Below, piece after piece: positions 1-10,321 of a stretch of DNA of 10,321 nt. A model generated the notes under the pieces. The model made no database searches, was not told the DNA's origin, and was given only the letters and a program-made list of their open reading frames with translations. Source of the DNA: Ochromonadaceae sp. CCMP2298 (taxonomy: Eukaryota; Sar; Synurophyceae; Ochromonadales; Ochromonadaceae); the NCBI GenBank assembly GCA_026770595.1, contig MU634762.1, positions 1-10,321 of the forward strand, in the 5' to 3' direction. A program made the position numbers and the translations under genes. The stretch's first letter is position 1. The number at the start of each line of letters is the position of its first letter.

Positions 1-5
1 TTTCT

Positions 6-28
6 GCACCTGTACTAAGTACAGGTGC
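6..28. repeat. Perfect 11-bp-arm palindrome over the LYR stop codon
   Basis: Bases 6-16 (GCACCTGTACT) and 18-28 (AGTACAGGTGC) are exact reverse complements around one central base. The minus-strand stop codon of the LYR frame (17-15) sits at the centre. Extra TGTACT copies follow at 32-37 and 51-56. On RNA this would form a tight hairpin at the end of the LYR reading frame, or it could be a dyad binding site. Function is unknown. Confidence 0.85.
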
Positions 29-290
29 ATCTGTACTTTAAGATTAATCCTGTACTTTTTAGTACGTTTACTTTGCCGGTGCGCGGCGTGACGATCTTGA
101 GGTAAGAGAGCGTGGACTGCGCCTTAACCAACATTTCGCGTATCTTCTCACGGTCGCTCTCCCCACTGTTGTTGCAGAAGGCCTCGCGCAGCTGGGTGAC
201 GCTCGTCAGGCGCTTCTTCTCATCTGGAAAGGACCGCGCCAGCGTCAGCAGCCGCCGGTAAATGCAGAGCGTGTTGGACAGCCCCGACAT
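15..290 (-). CDS. LYR-motif (Complex1_LYR-like) small protein
   Basis: A 91-residue open frame on the minus strand starts at ATG 290-288 and stops at TAG 17-15. Near the N-terminus it has I-Y-R-R-L-L (residues 10-15), a conservative form of the L-Y-R tripeptide. It continues with a charged helix (R-S-F-P-D-E-K-K-R), then L-R-E-A-F and a block ending Y-L-K-I-V-T-P-R (about residues 63-70). This order matches small LYR proteins, which bind the mitochondrial acyl carrier protein and help Fe-S cluster delivery or respiratory complex assembly. No clear cleavable presequence is visible, which is usual for the family. The last 20 residues, from the GTAAAC after T-G-K, are AT-rich and unlike the rest, so the true gene may splice there and continue left of the window; in that case the stop at 15 is false. 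The start faces the FAN-like gene head-to-head across 346 bp. The family call is fairly sure; the exact member is not. Confidence 0.78.
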   Translation of the reverse strand: MSGLSNTLCIYRRLLTLARSFPDEKKRLTSVTQLREAFCNNSGESDREKIREMLVKAQSTLSYLKIVTPRTGKVNVLKSTGLILKYRCTCT

Positions 291-636
291 TTTGCTTGCA
301 GGCTGAGCAGCGAAGAAGGGGGATCCTTGATCCCTTTGGCTCCTTCCTCAAAGGCCTGCTGTGATAATGAGGAGAAGGGAGCAAAGAGAGAACAGCAGCA
401 CAGAGACACCACGCGGAACTGAGAGGAGAAGAGGGAGCAGCCTCTCGAAAATCGGCTTAGGACCCAGCCCCTCAATTGGTTGTTTGTAAATAATTGTCTG
501 TTACGAGAAGGGCTTTGTAGTTCATAGAATCCGACCGCTTTCGATTTCGGATCCGATCTCGTCTTTTTGGTCCTCTTGTGCTGGTGTTGTGTTATCGCAC
601 ACAACTGAAAGCCTGCCAGTGCACCGACTCCCTCAA
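291..636. promoter_or_regulatory. Divergent intergenic region (LYR gene / FAN-like gene), probable shared promoter
   Basis: This 346-bp spacer separates the two start codons of a head-to-head pair and must hold both 5' UTRs and promoters. It contains purine-rich stretches (about 360-445) and one inverted CCAAT pentamer (ATTGG, 475-479). There is no clear TATA box, and no open frame in it resembles a protein. A frame open from about 589 runs into the FAN-like gene but has no ATG before 637. The promoter role is inferred from gene orientation only. Confidence 0.5.
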
Positions 637-5479
<4,843 letters not shown>

Positions 5480-5546
5480 TACTGACTGCTCTCTATTGTA
5501 ACGATTGATTAAAAAACATGTTCTGTACGCTTGTGAGCATGCACTT

Positions 5547-5567
5547 CTATGTGCTATGTGCTATGTG
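5547..5567 (+). repeat. (CTATGTG)x3 tandem repeat
   Basis: Three exact copies of a 7-bp unit lie about 70 bases past the FAN-like stop. Its reverse complement, CACATAG, is also a unit of the 7-bp array at 7593-7627 in the EGF gene intron. Confidence 0.85.
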
Positions 5568-5688
5568 CTGAGGTCGTCATCCAGGCGGGGAGAGCAGGGC
5601 CACCTGCTGCGAGAAGCGCTGCTGCAGAGAGCGCATAGCAGAGAGAGCCCGCTCCCCGCACTGCTCCAGGGCGGGTGCCTATGTGCCT

Positions 5689-5708
5689 AGTGGGCGCCTG
5701 CGCCCGCT
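5689..5708. repeat. GC-rich hairpin
   Basis: AGTGGGCGC (5689-5697) and GCGCCCGCT (5700-5708) are reverse complementary except for one T/C position that can pair as G-U. Only two bases separate the arms, so in RNA the innermost pairs would open into the loop. It sits 14 bases before the large inverted repeat. A structured 3' UTR element is possible; function is unknown. Confidence 0.6.
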
Positions 5709-5722
5709 GGGACACAATGCGT

Positions 5723-5844
5723 ACACTGCTTACTGTTTATTGGGTCTGCGGGAAGCGTGGCTGGCTTTATCAACGGGAGGCCACGCAGAACCCCACCCCG
5801 TTGATGAAGCCAATCACACTTCCCGCAGACCCAATAAGCAGTGT
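5723..5844. repeat. Large imperfect inverted repeat (foldback)
   Basis: The core arms 5737-5777 and 5797-5837 (41 bp each) match as reverse complements at 37 positions, around a 19-base loop (5778-5796). The match resumes outside for 7 bp (ACACTGC 5723-5729 with 5838-5844) after a 7-base insertion in the left arm, which looks like a second copy of CTGYTTA. All four core mismatches are transitions. Read outward-in on its own strand, each arm encodes I-G-S-A-G-S-V-x-G-F-I-N-G, with x = A in one and I in the other. No target-site duplication or transposon-like end is evident. It could be an inverted duplication, a small foldback element or a hairpin RNA source. Confidence 0.85.
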
Positions 5845-6027
5845 GTGCACGGCCCCTGAATTCCCACTATTGGCAGCAAAAAAGGGGGCATGAATGGGGC
5901 ACAGGATGCAGTGCTTGGCGGCCCCCACCCCCGTCAGCCCGGGTGCGCGCACGCCCACCGCGATGCTGCGCCTGTCCGCGTCCACGGACGCTATGAATAC
6001 GACGAGCTCCCGATGTCTATGCAGCAC
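5770..6027 (-). other. Weak candidate reading frame overlapping DPH3 3' end
   Basis: An 85-codon minus-strand frame starts 11 bases before the DPH3 stop and ends inside the inverted repeat. It is unrecognised. Its middle part uses GC-ending codons and its end (G-S-A-G-S-V-I-G-F-I-N-G) is hydrophobic and small-residue rich, as in a membrane segment. No upstream exon or independent promoter is visible, and most of it would lie in the DPH3 3' UTR. More likely it is not a gene; it is recorded because the inverted repeat duplicates part of it. Confidence 0.12.
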
Positions 6028-6379
6028 TCTCTTTGTTCTCCTTGTCGACGCTGTTGCTGTCTATCTCGGTGCTATCAGTCTCGGGCAAGGGCGGCAGGGC
6101 CTCCTCGTCGAAGATCACTCGGATGCGCAGAGTGCAGCTGGGGCAGTGCGCGACATCCTCACCGTCGTGCAGGTCTTCTAGATTGATGACGAACCTGGAG
6201 AGGGGTACGAGGAGACAGAGTTAGTTAGGTGAGGGGTGGCGGCGGTGTTGAGTTGAGCACATGGTGGCAGGGCACCACTGCGCGTACCTGTCGCCACAGG
6301 GGCATGGGTACGAGTACATTCCAGTCTTCTCGTCGTACTCCATGTCTTCTATCTCGACCTCCTCGTATATACTGGACAT
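6017..6379 (-). CDS. DPH3: Diphthamide biosynthesis protein 3 (CSL zinc finger, two exons)
   Basis: Exon 1 is 6379-6288 and exon 2 is 6194-6017; a 93-bp intron (donor GTACGC, acceptor TCCAG) splits Arg31. The spliced protein has 89 residues, the normal size for DPH3/Kti11. It starts with the family signature ([12 protein letters not shown]), followed by P-C-P-C-G-D-R, and after the splice by [10 protein letters not shown] and C-P-S-C. The four zinc or iron ligands are Cys26, Cys28, Cys48 and Cys51, the same positions as in human DPH3. The C-terminal 25-30 residues are acidic and variable. DPH3 is the electron donor to the Dph1-Dph2 radical enzyme in the first step of diphthamide formation on elongation factor 2, and as Kti11 it also serves Elongator-dependent tRNA wobble modification. 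It acts in cytosol and nucleus. An in-frame ATG 19 codons upstream (6436) exists, but the family N-terminus fits 6379. Confidence 0.95.
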
Positions 6380-6427
6380 CGTAGTGGTACCGGTAGGTTT
6401 GGCCGCTGCTGTTGCTGCTACTCGCCC

Positions 6428-6957
6428 ATGCTGCAAGATGCTTCTGGGGCACCACTAACCACCGAAGCTTTCGCGCTGGATGACGAAGAGGTGGGCCAAA
6501 CGCTGGTGCTGAGATGCAAGAGAGAGAGTGTGAGCAGCCAATGGAGCAGAGAGAGAGAGCCACCTTCGCACCGACCAGATGTAACTTATGATTGGTGTTG
6601 GTGATCATGGTCCGGACACTGCCAATCGGATTCACTATAGTACGTTATGTACGTACTATTGAGCACATACCAATAACTTAATCGAGCATAATTATTGAGT
6701 ATAATTGAGCATAATGCCGTTCGATCCCAGCAACAGTTTATCGTTAGCCGAATAAGTGACTGTCATTATCTGAACCACGATGACGACATCAACGTGATCG
6801 TGTACAAGAAGTTCGTGCTGCGGGAGAAATTAACGGGCGTGAGCGCAGAGATCTGCGCTAAATCGACGAAGTAGTGCTGTGCTGTATGGACAAGATCCCG
6901 CCTCACGACGCGATTGAGGATTGGCTTAGGAAGGATATTGAGGAATGGTCGTTGTAA
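6428..6957 (+). pseudogene. Possible unrecognised small gene, one intron, one-base frameshift
   Basis: Not recognised. Three pieces look coding: ATG 6428 to 6529 (34 codons, containing E-A-F-A-L-D-D-E-E-V-G-Q-T-L-V-L-R-C); about 6731-6862 in the same phase (with D-D-D-I-N-V-I-V-Y-K-K-F-V-L-R-E-K-L and V-S-A-E-I-C-A-K); and 6862-6957 in the -1 phase (V-V-L-C-C-M-D-K-I-P-P-H-D, then W-L-R-K-D-I-E-E-W-S-L and stop TAA). A GTGAGC donor at 6530 and an acceptor CCCAG at 6726-6730 (or CAACAG ending 6736) join the first two in frame. The last two are one base out of register at a short A run (6860-6862), which fits an assembly error or a young pseudogene. The product would be about 109 residues, soluble, with no signal peptide or membrane segment. 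A plus-strand AATAAA follows 123 bases past the stop. The start lies only 48 bp from the DPH3 start, head-to-head. All of this is inference from codon-like composition. Confidence 0.35.
6538..6674. promoter_or_regulatory. Cluster of four CCAAT-type pentamers upstream of DPH3
   Basis: CCAAT occurs at 6538-6542, 6622-6626 and 6670-6674, and as ATTGG at 6591-6595, all within 137 bp and 160-295 bp upstream of the DPH3 start. NF-Y binds CCAAT in eukaryotic promoters, often in tandem. The stretch would fall inside the intron of the candidate gene at 6428. The role is inferred only. Confidence 0.25.
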
Positions 6958-7080
6958 AATAGCGTGGCAGTCTCTGGCGGGTAAGATAGGCGGAGATGCG
7001 GGCGAGTGGGTCGTGAATATGAAATAGGCGCATTTCGCGTACATGTTACCAACGGCTGTTTAGTTTATAGCACAGGGATA

Positions 7081-7086
7081 AATAAA
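7081..7086 (+). terminator. Candidate poly(A) signal AATAAA
   Basis: An exact AATAAA on the plus strand lies 123 bases after the TAA of the candidate gene at 6428-6957. The spacing is plausible for a 3' UTR. Algal genes often lack a strict AATAAA, so this is weak support. Confidence 0.25.
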
Positions 7087-7184
7087 CACTCTACTGTACA
7101 ATATGGCATACTTCAGCACCGTCACTGCTGTGATTCTACTCGCTCTACCCAGTTTACTCTCCACGAAAATACTTCCGGCCCCAT

Positions 7185-7212
7185 TCACATGTCACATGTC
7201 ATATGTCACATG
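7185..7212. repeat. (TCACATG)x4 tandem repeat
   Basis: Four 7-bp copies (third copy TCATATG) lie 32 bases beyond the EGF gene stop, in its presumed 3' UTR. The CACAT core resembles the 7-bp arrays at 5547-5567 and 7593-7627. Confidence 0.85.
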
Positions 7213-7243
7213 CATCTCTAGCACTGCGGACAGGGGCAGCTGA

Positions 7244-8413
7244 CTAGTTGTTCCACACATCGTAGACTGCTGTTGGTTGGATTTCGGCGCAATCGCGGCC
7301 GAACTGCCCGTTGAAGCATTGGCACGTGCCTGTGTTGAAGTCGCAGATGCCCTGGTTCGCGCAGTCCACCTGGCACAGATTCCCAACAGCTCCTTTGAAA
7401 CGACTGTTCTTGGCGGTCACTCCTTCGCAGTCCGTCTCGATGGCATTTGTTCGTGGGTTGTCTGCGGAGGGACAGTGGCCTGTAAATCAGCACGAGAAGT
7501 GGTGGATAACGAGGCATTAGAAGTGATGCAGGGGCGGCGGTTTTAGCAAATGGGACAAGCGAGCGCTGACTGATGGGGTATGGGGCGTGACACACACAGC
7601 ACATAACACATAGCACACAGCACATAAACGTAACGTACGTCTGGAGCAGTCTGGACCAAACCATTCGGGCTCCTGCGTTTTATCATTGCCGAGGCCCACT
7701 GTCCAGGAGGAGTCGCAGAGGCAGCCGAAGACCTTGTCCTCGTCCCAGGTGCTCCCCTCCTATAGGTGCGACAGGTGCGACAGGTGCGAGAGAATAGTAC
7801 TAGGAATTAGTATGGGATATAAATGTGCACACTCGTCCAGCTGAATAGACAGATAGCACGCGGTATGGAAACATGCGGGTACGTGCTATGGTGGGTGGTC
7901 AGTGGGCAGACAGGCAAGGGGGGTGCTGGCATAGCAGATAGTGCGTACCTCGTCTCCCTCGTAGAAGGTGTTCGGGCCCAGAGGCAGGGCGGTGTCCATG
8001 CGCGCCAGCTGCTGCATGCTCATGCACACCCCGTGTCCCGAACAGTCGTTGGGGCACTTGTTTCTCGAGCATGCGGCTCCGGTGAAGCCGTCGAAGCACG
8101 TGCACAGGCCGGAGGAGCGGTCGCACGAGCCGCGGTTGGAGCACTCGGCGAAGGCGTGCGCCTGCGTCGGCGAGGTCGGGACATCCGCCCATGCCCGGTC
8201 GGACGGACATGCACGGAGAGAACAATCGGGCGCTTTGTAGAAAGCTATATCTGTCGACGCCCCCCAGCCCTCGTAGCAGGAGCAGGTGCTCGTCGAATTG
8301 ACGCAGGTGCCGTGCCCGTTACAGAAATTCTGCATTGCACAGTCCGCATCGACGCGGCTAACCAGTGCGGCCAAAAACGCGACGATCAAGAAATTGAAAG
8401 CCATTGAAATCAT
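7244..8413 (-). CDS. Secreted EGF-like domain protein (three exons)
   Basis: Exons 8413-7949, 7759-7639 and 7479-7244 join in frame (822 nt, 273 aa); introns of 189 and 159 bp start GTACGC and GTACGT. Residues 5-18 are a hydrophobic core (A-F-N-F-L-I-V-A-F-L-A-A-L-V), and a signal peptidase site is likely just before Asp24-Cys25. EGF-like cysteine modules follow: about 25-64 (with C-N-G-H-G-T-C), 91-115 (C-S-N-R-G-S-C ending C-T-C-F-D-G-F-T-G), 120-193 (C-P-N-D-C-S-G-H-G-V-C-M-S-M, a W-D-E-D segment and G-P-D-C-S), and 231-259 (C-Q-V-D-C-A-N-Q-G-I-C ending C-Q-C-F-N-G-Q-F-G-R-D-C). The C-P-x-D-C-S-G-H-G plus W-D-E-D pattern is one I associate with heterokont surface proteins. There is no C-terminal membrane anchor or GPI signal, so the product is probably secreted or wall-associated. 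Ligand and role are unknown. The frame stays open upstream to about 8812, but starting there would bury the signal peptide. Confidence 0.87.
7593..7627. repeat. Five degenerate 7-bp units (CACAYAR) in EGF gene intron 2
   Basis: Consecutive units CACACAG, CACATAA, CACATAG, CACACAG and CACATAA lie in the intron 7638-7480. The third unit is the exact reverse complement of the 5547-5567 repeat unit. Confidence 0.85.
7764..7790. repeat. (AGGTGCGAC)x3 next to the EGF intron 1 acceptor
   Basis: Three 9-bp copies (last ending GAG) lie immediately upstream, on the minus strand, of acceptor CTATAG (7765-7760) and overlap its first bases. On the minus strand they read CTCGCACCT-GTCGCACCT-GTCGCACCT and replace a normal polypyrimidine tract. 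Confidence 0.85.
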
Positions 8414-8883
8414 CCTCCAGCAGCGACGAGTTGACACAGGTGCAGAGCCAAGAAGATTACCGCTTGAATACGCGGGTGGCAGTCGCTGAACGCTCGGCGA
8501 CACAACCGTCAACGAATGAGCGCGCCTGGAGAGTCGCCTGTGGAACAAACCGAATCTGAATGAGCTCGACGAGTCCTTTCCACAAGGAGGGAAGCGCTTC
8601 AGCCTGAACAGATCTGATCCAGAAGTGTTTTCTCGCGCAGAGCAAGAGAGAGGAAGAGGCTGTCCAGATTTGCGCAAGAAAAGCGAGGGCGTAACGGACA
8701 AAGTTCCCAGGTTCCCCCCTGATTTTGTGGGGGTGCGGGTTTTCACCACTTTTGCCGCTGGCTGCGAGCCCCTCTGCTTTTCGCTGTGGGATCTGCCAAC
8801 ATCAACTTGCATATTGCAATCTGGACAATCTACACAGCACAGTCTTTCCAGCGCTCCATTCCGTGACCACCTTCGAAGGAGAA
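8414..8883. promoter_or_regulatory. Divergent intergenic region (EGF gene / HMBS), probable shared promoter
   Basis: These 470 bp separate the EGF and HMBS start codons and must hold both 5' UTRs and promoters. I see no CCAAT pentamer and no clear TATA box. Frames run open from both genes into it, but neither extension resembles known protein. The promoter role is inferred from orientation. Confidence 0.5.
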
Positions 8884-10321
8884 ATGTCTAGCTTGATCCG
8901 CTTCGTCGTTCTGCTGCAGCTGGTGCTGGGAGTCTGCTCCTTCCAGATGACCCCGCGGTCGCGGAGTGTCAACTCCAGGTTGCAGATGGCGGACGTCCCG
9001 CTCGTCCCGCTCGTCACCATCGGCACCAGAGGGTCCCCCCTGGCGCTGGCGCAGGCTTACGAGACGAAACGTTTGCTGGGCCTTGCCTTCCCCGAGCTCT
9101 TGCCCGAGGGAGCGGTGGAGATCAAGAAGATCATGACCAAGGTGAGCTCCGCGCCCTATCGGCACTGCTTGCTTTGCGCTGGATTTTGCAGCATCGTTGA
9201 TTTGACAAACTTCCTCACTTTACTCCACAGGGCGACAGCATCCTGAACCAGGCGCTGTCTGAGATCGGCGGGAAGGGGCTCTTCACCAAGGAGCTGGACG
9301 TGGCGCTGCTGGACAACTCGGTAAGCGCCCCTCCTGCTCGGGCACCCGACAGCGCGTCTCTCCGCCGCCGCAGCGCCTAACATTCGATCTCTGTTACCTG
9401 TATCCTGATTCCTATTCCCTGATTCCCTATGTCGCAGGTGGACCTCTGCGTGCACTCGATGAAGGACGTCCCCACCTGGCTGCCCGACGGGACCATCCTG
9501 CCCTGCAACCTCATCCGAGAAGAGACCAACGACGTGTTCATCTGCAAGAAGTACAAGACCATGCGCGATCTGCCCAACGGGTCTGTAATCGGGTCCGCGT
9601 CTCTGAGGAGGCAGGCGCAGCTGATGGCCATGAACCCCACCCTCAAGGTGGTGAACTTCAGAGGAAACGTGCAGACCCGACTCAAGAAGATCGAGAACGG
9701 TGAGCCATGCGTCCACGCCCCCCCGCCTCCCCCGCTTGCTCCGCCTCTCTGTCCTCACTGCTAACCCCCCCCTTACCCTTCTCTTCCCTACCCTTCTCTT
9801 CCCTACCCTGCCCTGCCCTACGCGCCTAACTCAACACACTTAACAGAGGTGGTGGACGCCACTCTGCTGGCTCTGGCTGGCCTGAAGCGCCTAGGCATGG
9901 ACGAGGTGATCAGCACATCGCAGACCATCACATGGGACGATATGCTGCCCGCTGTAGCGCAGGGAGCCATCGGCATCCAGTGCCGCACAGGGGACACCAA
10001 GATACTCGCCTACCTGGCGGCGCTCAACCACAAGGACACCAAGACGGCCGTGGACTGCGAGCGTGCCTTCCTAGCCACGCTGGACGGCAACTGCCGCACG
10101 CCCATTGCTGGCCAGGCCAAGATCGTTGACGGCAAGCTGCACTTCAGCGGCCTGATCTCCAAGCCCGACGGGTCCGACATGATTCGCGTGGAGAAGGTGG
10201 GCAGCGTGGAGGACCCCGTGGGGCTGGGACAGGCAGCGGGCAATGAGATCCGCAGCATCGCGGGAGACAAGTTCATTGAGTACCAGGAGGCCGTAAAACT
10301 GGTGGAGGACGCCGCAGCCGC
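8884..10321 (+). CDS. HMBS: Hydroxymethylbilane synthase (porphobilinogen deaminase), plastid-targeted, 3' end cut by window
   Basis: Exons 8884-9141, 9231-9320, 9438-9699 and 9847 to the window edge join in frame, with GT-AG introns of 89, 117 and 147 bp. The enzyme joins four porphobilinogens into hydroxymethylbilane, an early step of heme and chlorophyll synthesis. Family motifs: [12 protein letters not shown] (about 46-57); [16 protein letters not shown] with catalytic Asp126; [29 protein letters not shown]; and L-D-G-N-C-R-T-P-I, whose Cys286 should hold the dipyrromethane cofactor. The first 19 residues are a signal peptide (L-V-L-G-V-C-S) followed by Phe20 and a Ser/Arg-rich stretch up to about 40, a bipartite plastid presequence typical of heterokont algae. 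ATG 8884 is chosen because it gives exactly this presequence. 361 residues are visible and only a short C-terminal tail should be missing. It shares a divergent promoter region with the EGF gene. Confidence 0.97.
9404..9430 (+). repeat. Two imperfect CCTGATTCC-TAT units in HMBS intron 2
   Basis: CCTGATTCCTATT is followed by CCCTGATTCCCTAT just before the acceptor GTCGCAG of the intron 9321-9437. It forms the pyrimidine-rich 3' part of the intron. Confidence 0.7.
9774..9808 (+). repeat. (TACCCTTCTCTTCCC)x2.3 in HMBS intron 3
   Basis: Two exact 15-bp copies and a partial third lie within the 147-bp intron 9700-9846. Pyrimidine-rich; probably slippage-derived. Confidence 0.85.

Larger units (their letters stand above)
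5480..6016. other. Convergent intergenic spacer between FAN-like gene and DPH3
   Basis: The stop codons of two convergent genes bound this 537-bp stretch, so it holds both 3' UTRs. No exact AATAAA follows the FAN-like stop; the nearest is an A-rich GATTAAAAAA at about 5507-5516. A minus-strand AATAAA (plus TTTATT, 5736-5741) lies about 280 bases past the DPH3 stop, inside the left arm of the large inverted repeat. The spacer also carries a 7-bp tandem repeat, a GC-rich hairpin and a weak minus-strand frame, listed separately. Confidence 0.6.
6958..7243. other. Intergenic spacer, no supported gene
   Basis: This 286-bp AT-richer stretch lies between the candidate gene and the EGF stop codon. 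It holds a plus-strand AATAAA (7081-7086) and a 7-bp tandem repeat (7185-7212). A 46-codon plus-strand frame from ATG 7103 begins with a hydrophobic run resembling a signal peptide but has no other support. Confidence 0.5.

Noticed and set aside
589-636. Extension of the FAN-like frame upstream of ATG 637
   Set aside because: The only initiator in the extension would be a GTG; the first ATG in frame is at 637.
5600-5680. Minus-strand 35-codon frame with Gln/Leu-rich helix-like sequence
   Set aside because: Too short, with no linked exon that can be shown; coding appearance may come from GC-rich composition.
5723-5844. Foldback as a transposon with terminal inverted repeats
   Set aside because: The loop is only 19 bases, and I see no target-site duplication or element-like ends; only genome-wide copies could revive this.
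6607-6678. Short plus-strand frame from ATG 6607 with a GTACGT donor at 6642
   Set aside because: It could be an alternative first exon for the candidate gene, but its peptide is less convincing than the 6428 start and its phase does not join as cleanly.
6766-7044. 92-codon minus-strand open frame
   Set aside because: It is antisense to the better-supported plus-strand candidate and shows no recognisable motif.
7103-7243. 46-codon plus-strand frame starting with a signal-peptide-like run
   Set aside because: Short, partly made of the 7-bp repeat, and it runs up to the EGF stop codon; no further support.
8414-8812. In-frame N-terminal extension of the EGF protein (about 133 codons)
   Set aside because: The stretch resembles no known protein and would place a clear signal peptide in the middle of the product; the chance of an open frame here is not negligible.
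9156-9758. 200-codon minus-strand open frame
   Set aside because: It is antisense to HMBS exons and introns; the plus strand is certain.

Overview
This is a nuclear DNA window from a eukaryote, most likely a photosynthetic stramenopile (heterokont alga). The genes are split by short GT-AG introns of about 90-240 bp with pyrimidine-rich 3' ends. The last gene, a tetrapyrrole enzyme, starts with a signal peptide followed directly by a Phe (C-S-F context, like the ASAFAP motif), which is how red-derived complex plastids import proteins. A secreted EGF-like protein has a cysteine pattern I associate with heterokonts. The genus cannot be told from the sequence. Nothing here looks bacterial, and I see no rRNA, tRNA, CRISPR array or intact transposon.

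Layout from left to right: (1) 15-290 minus, a small LYR-motif (Complex1_LYR-like) protein; (2) 637-5479 plus, a six-exon BEACH-WD40 protein of the FAN/NSMAF family, 1344 residues after splicing; (3) 5480-6016, a convergent spacer with a large inverted repeat, a GC-rich hairpin and a 7-bp tandem repeat; (4) 6017-6379 minus, a two-exon DPH3 gene (89 aa) for diphthamide synthesis; (5) 6428-6957 plus, a possible unrecognised small gene that needs one intron and carries a one-base frameshift; (6) 7244-8413 minus, a three-exon secreted EGF-like protein (273 aa); (7) 8884 to the window end, plus, hydroxymethylbilane synthase (porphobilinogen deaminase), four exons, with the extreme 3' end cut off by the window.

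If the candidate at 6428 is real, the six genes alternate strand without exception (-, +, -, +, -, +), giving three head-to-head pairs and two tail-to-tail junctions. The gaps between divergent starts (346, 48 and 470 bp) are natural places for shared promoters. The genes do not form one pathway: they cover mitochondrial Fe-S/assembly (LYR), membrane trafficking or signalling (FAN), translation-factor modification (DPH3), the cell surface (EGF) and plastid tetrapyrrole synthesis (HMBS).

The five firm genes are recognisable or ordinary. The least explained items are the candidate gene at 6428-6957, the 41-bp-arm inverted repeat at 5723-5844 whose two arms read as the same short peptide on opposite strands, the perfect palindrome over the LYR stop codon, and a scattered family of 7-bp CACAT-type repeats. 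I did not find convincing evidence of a new multi-gene system.
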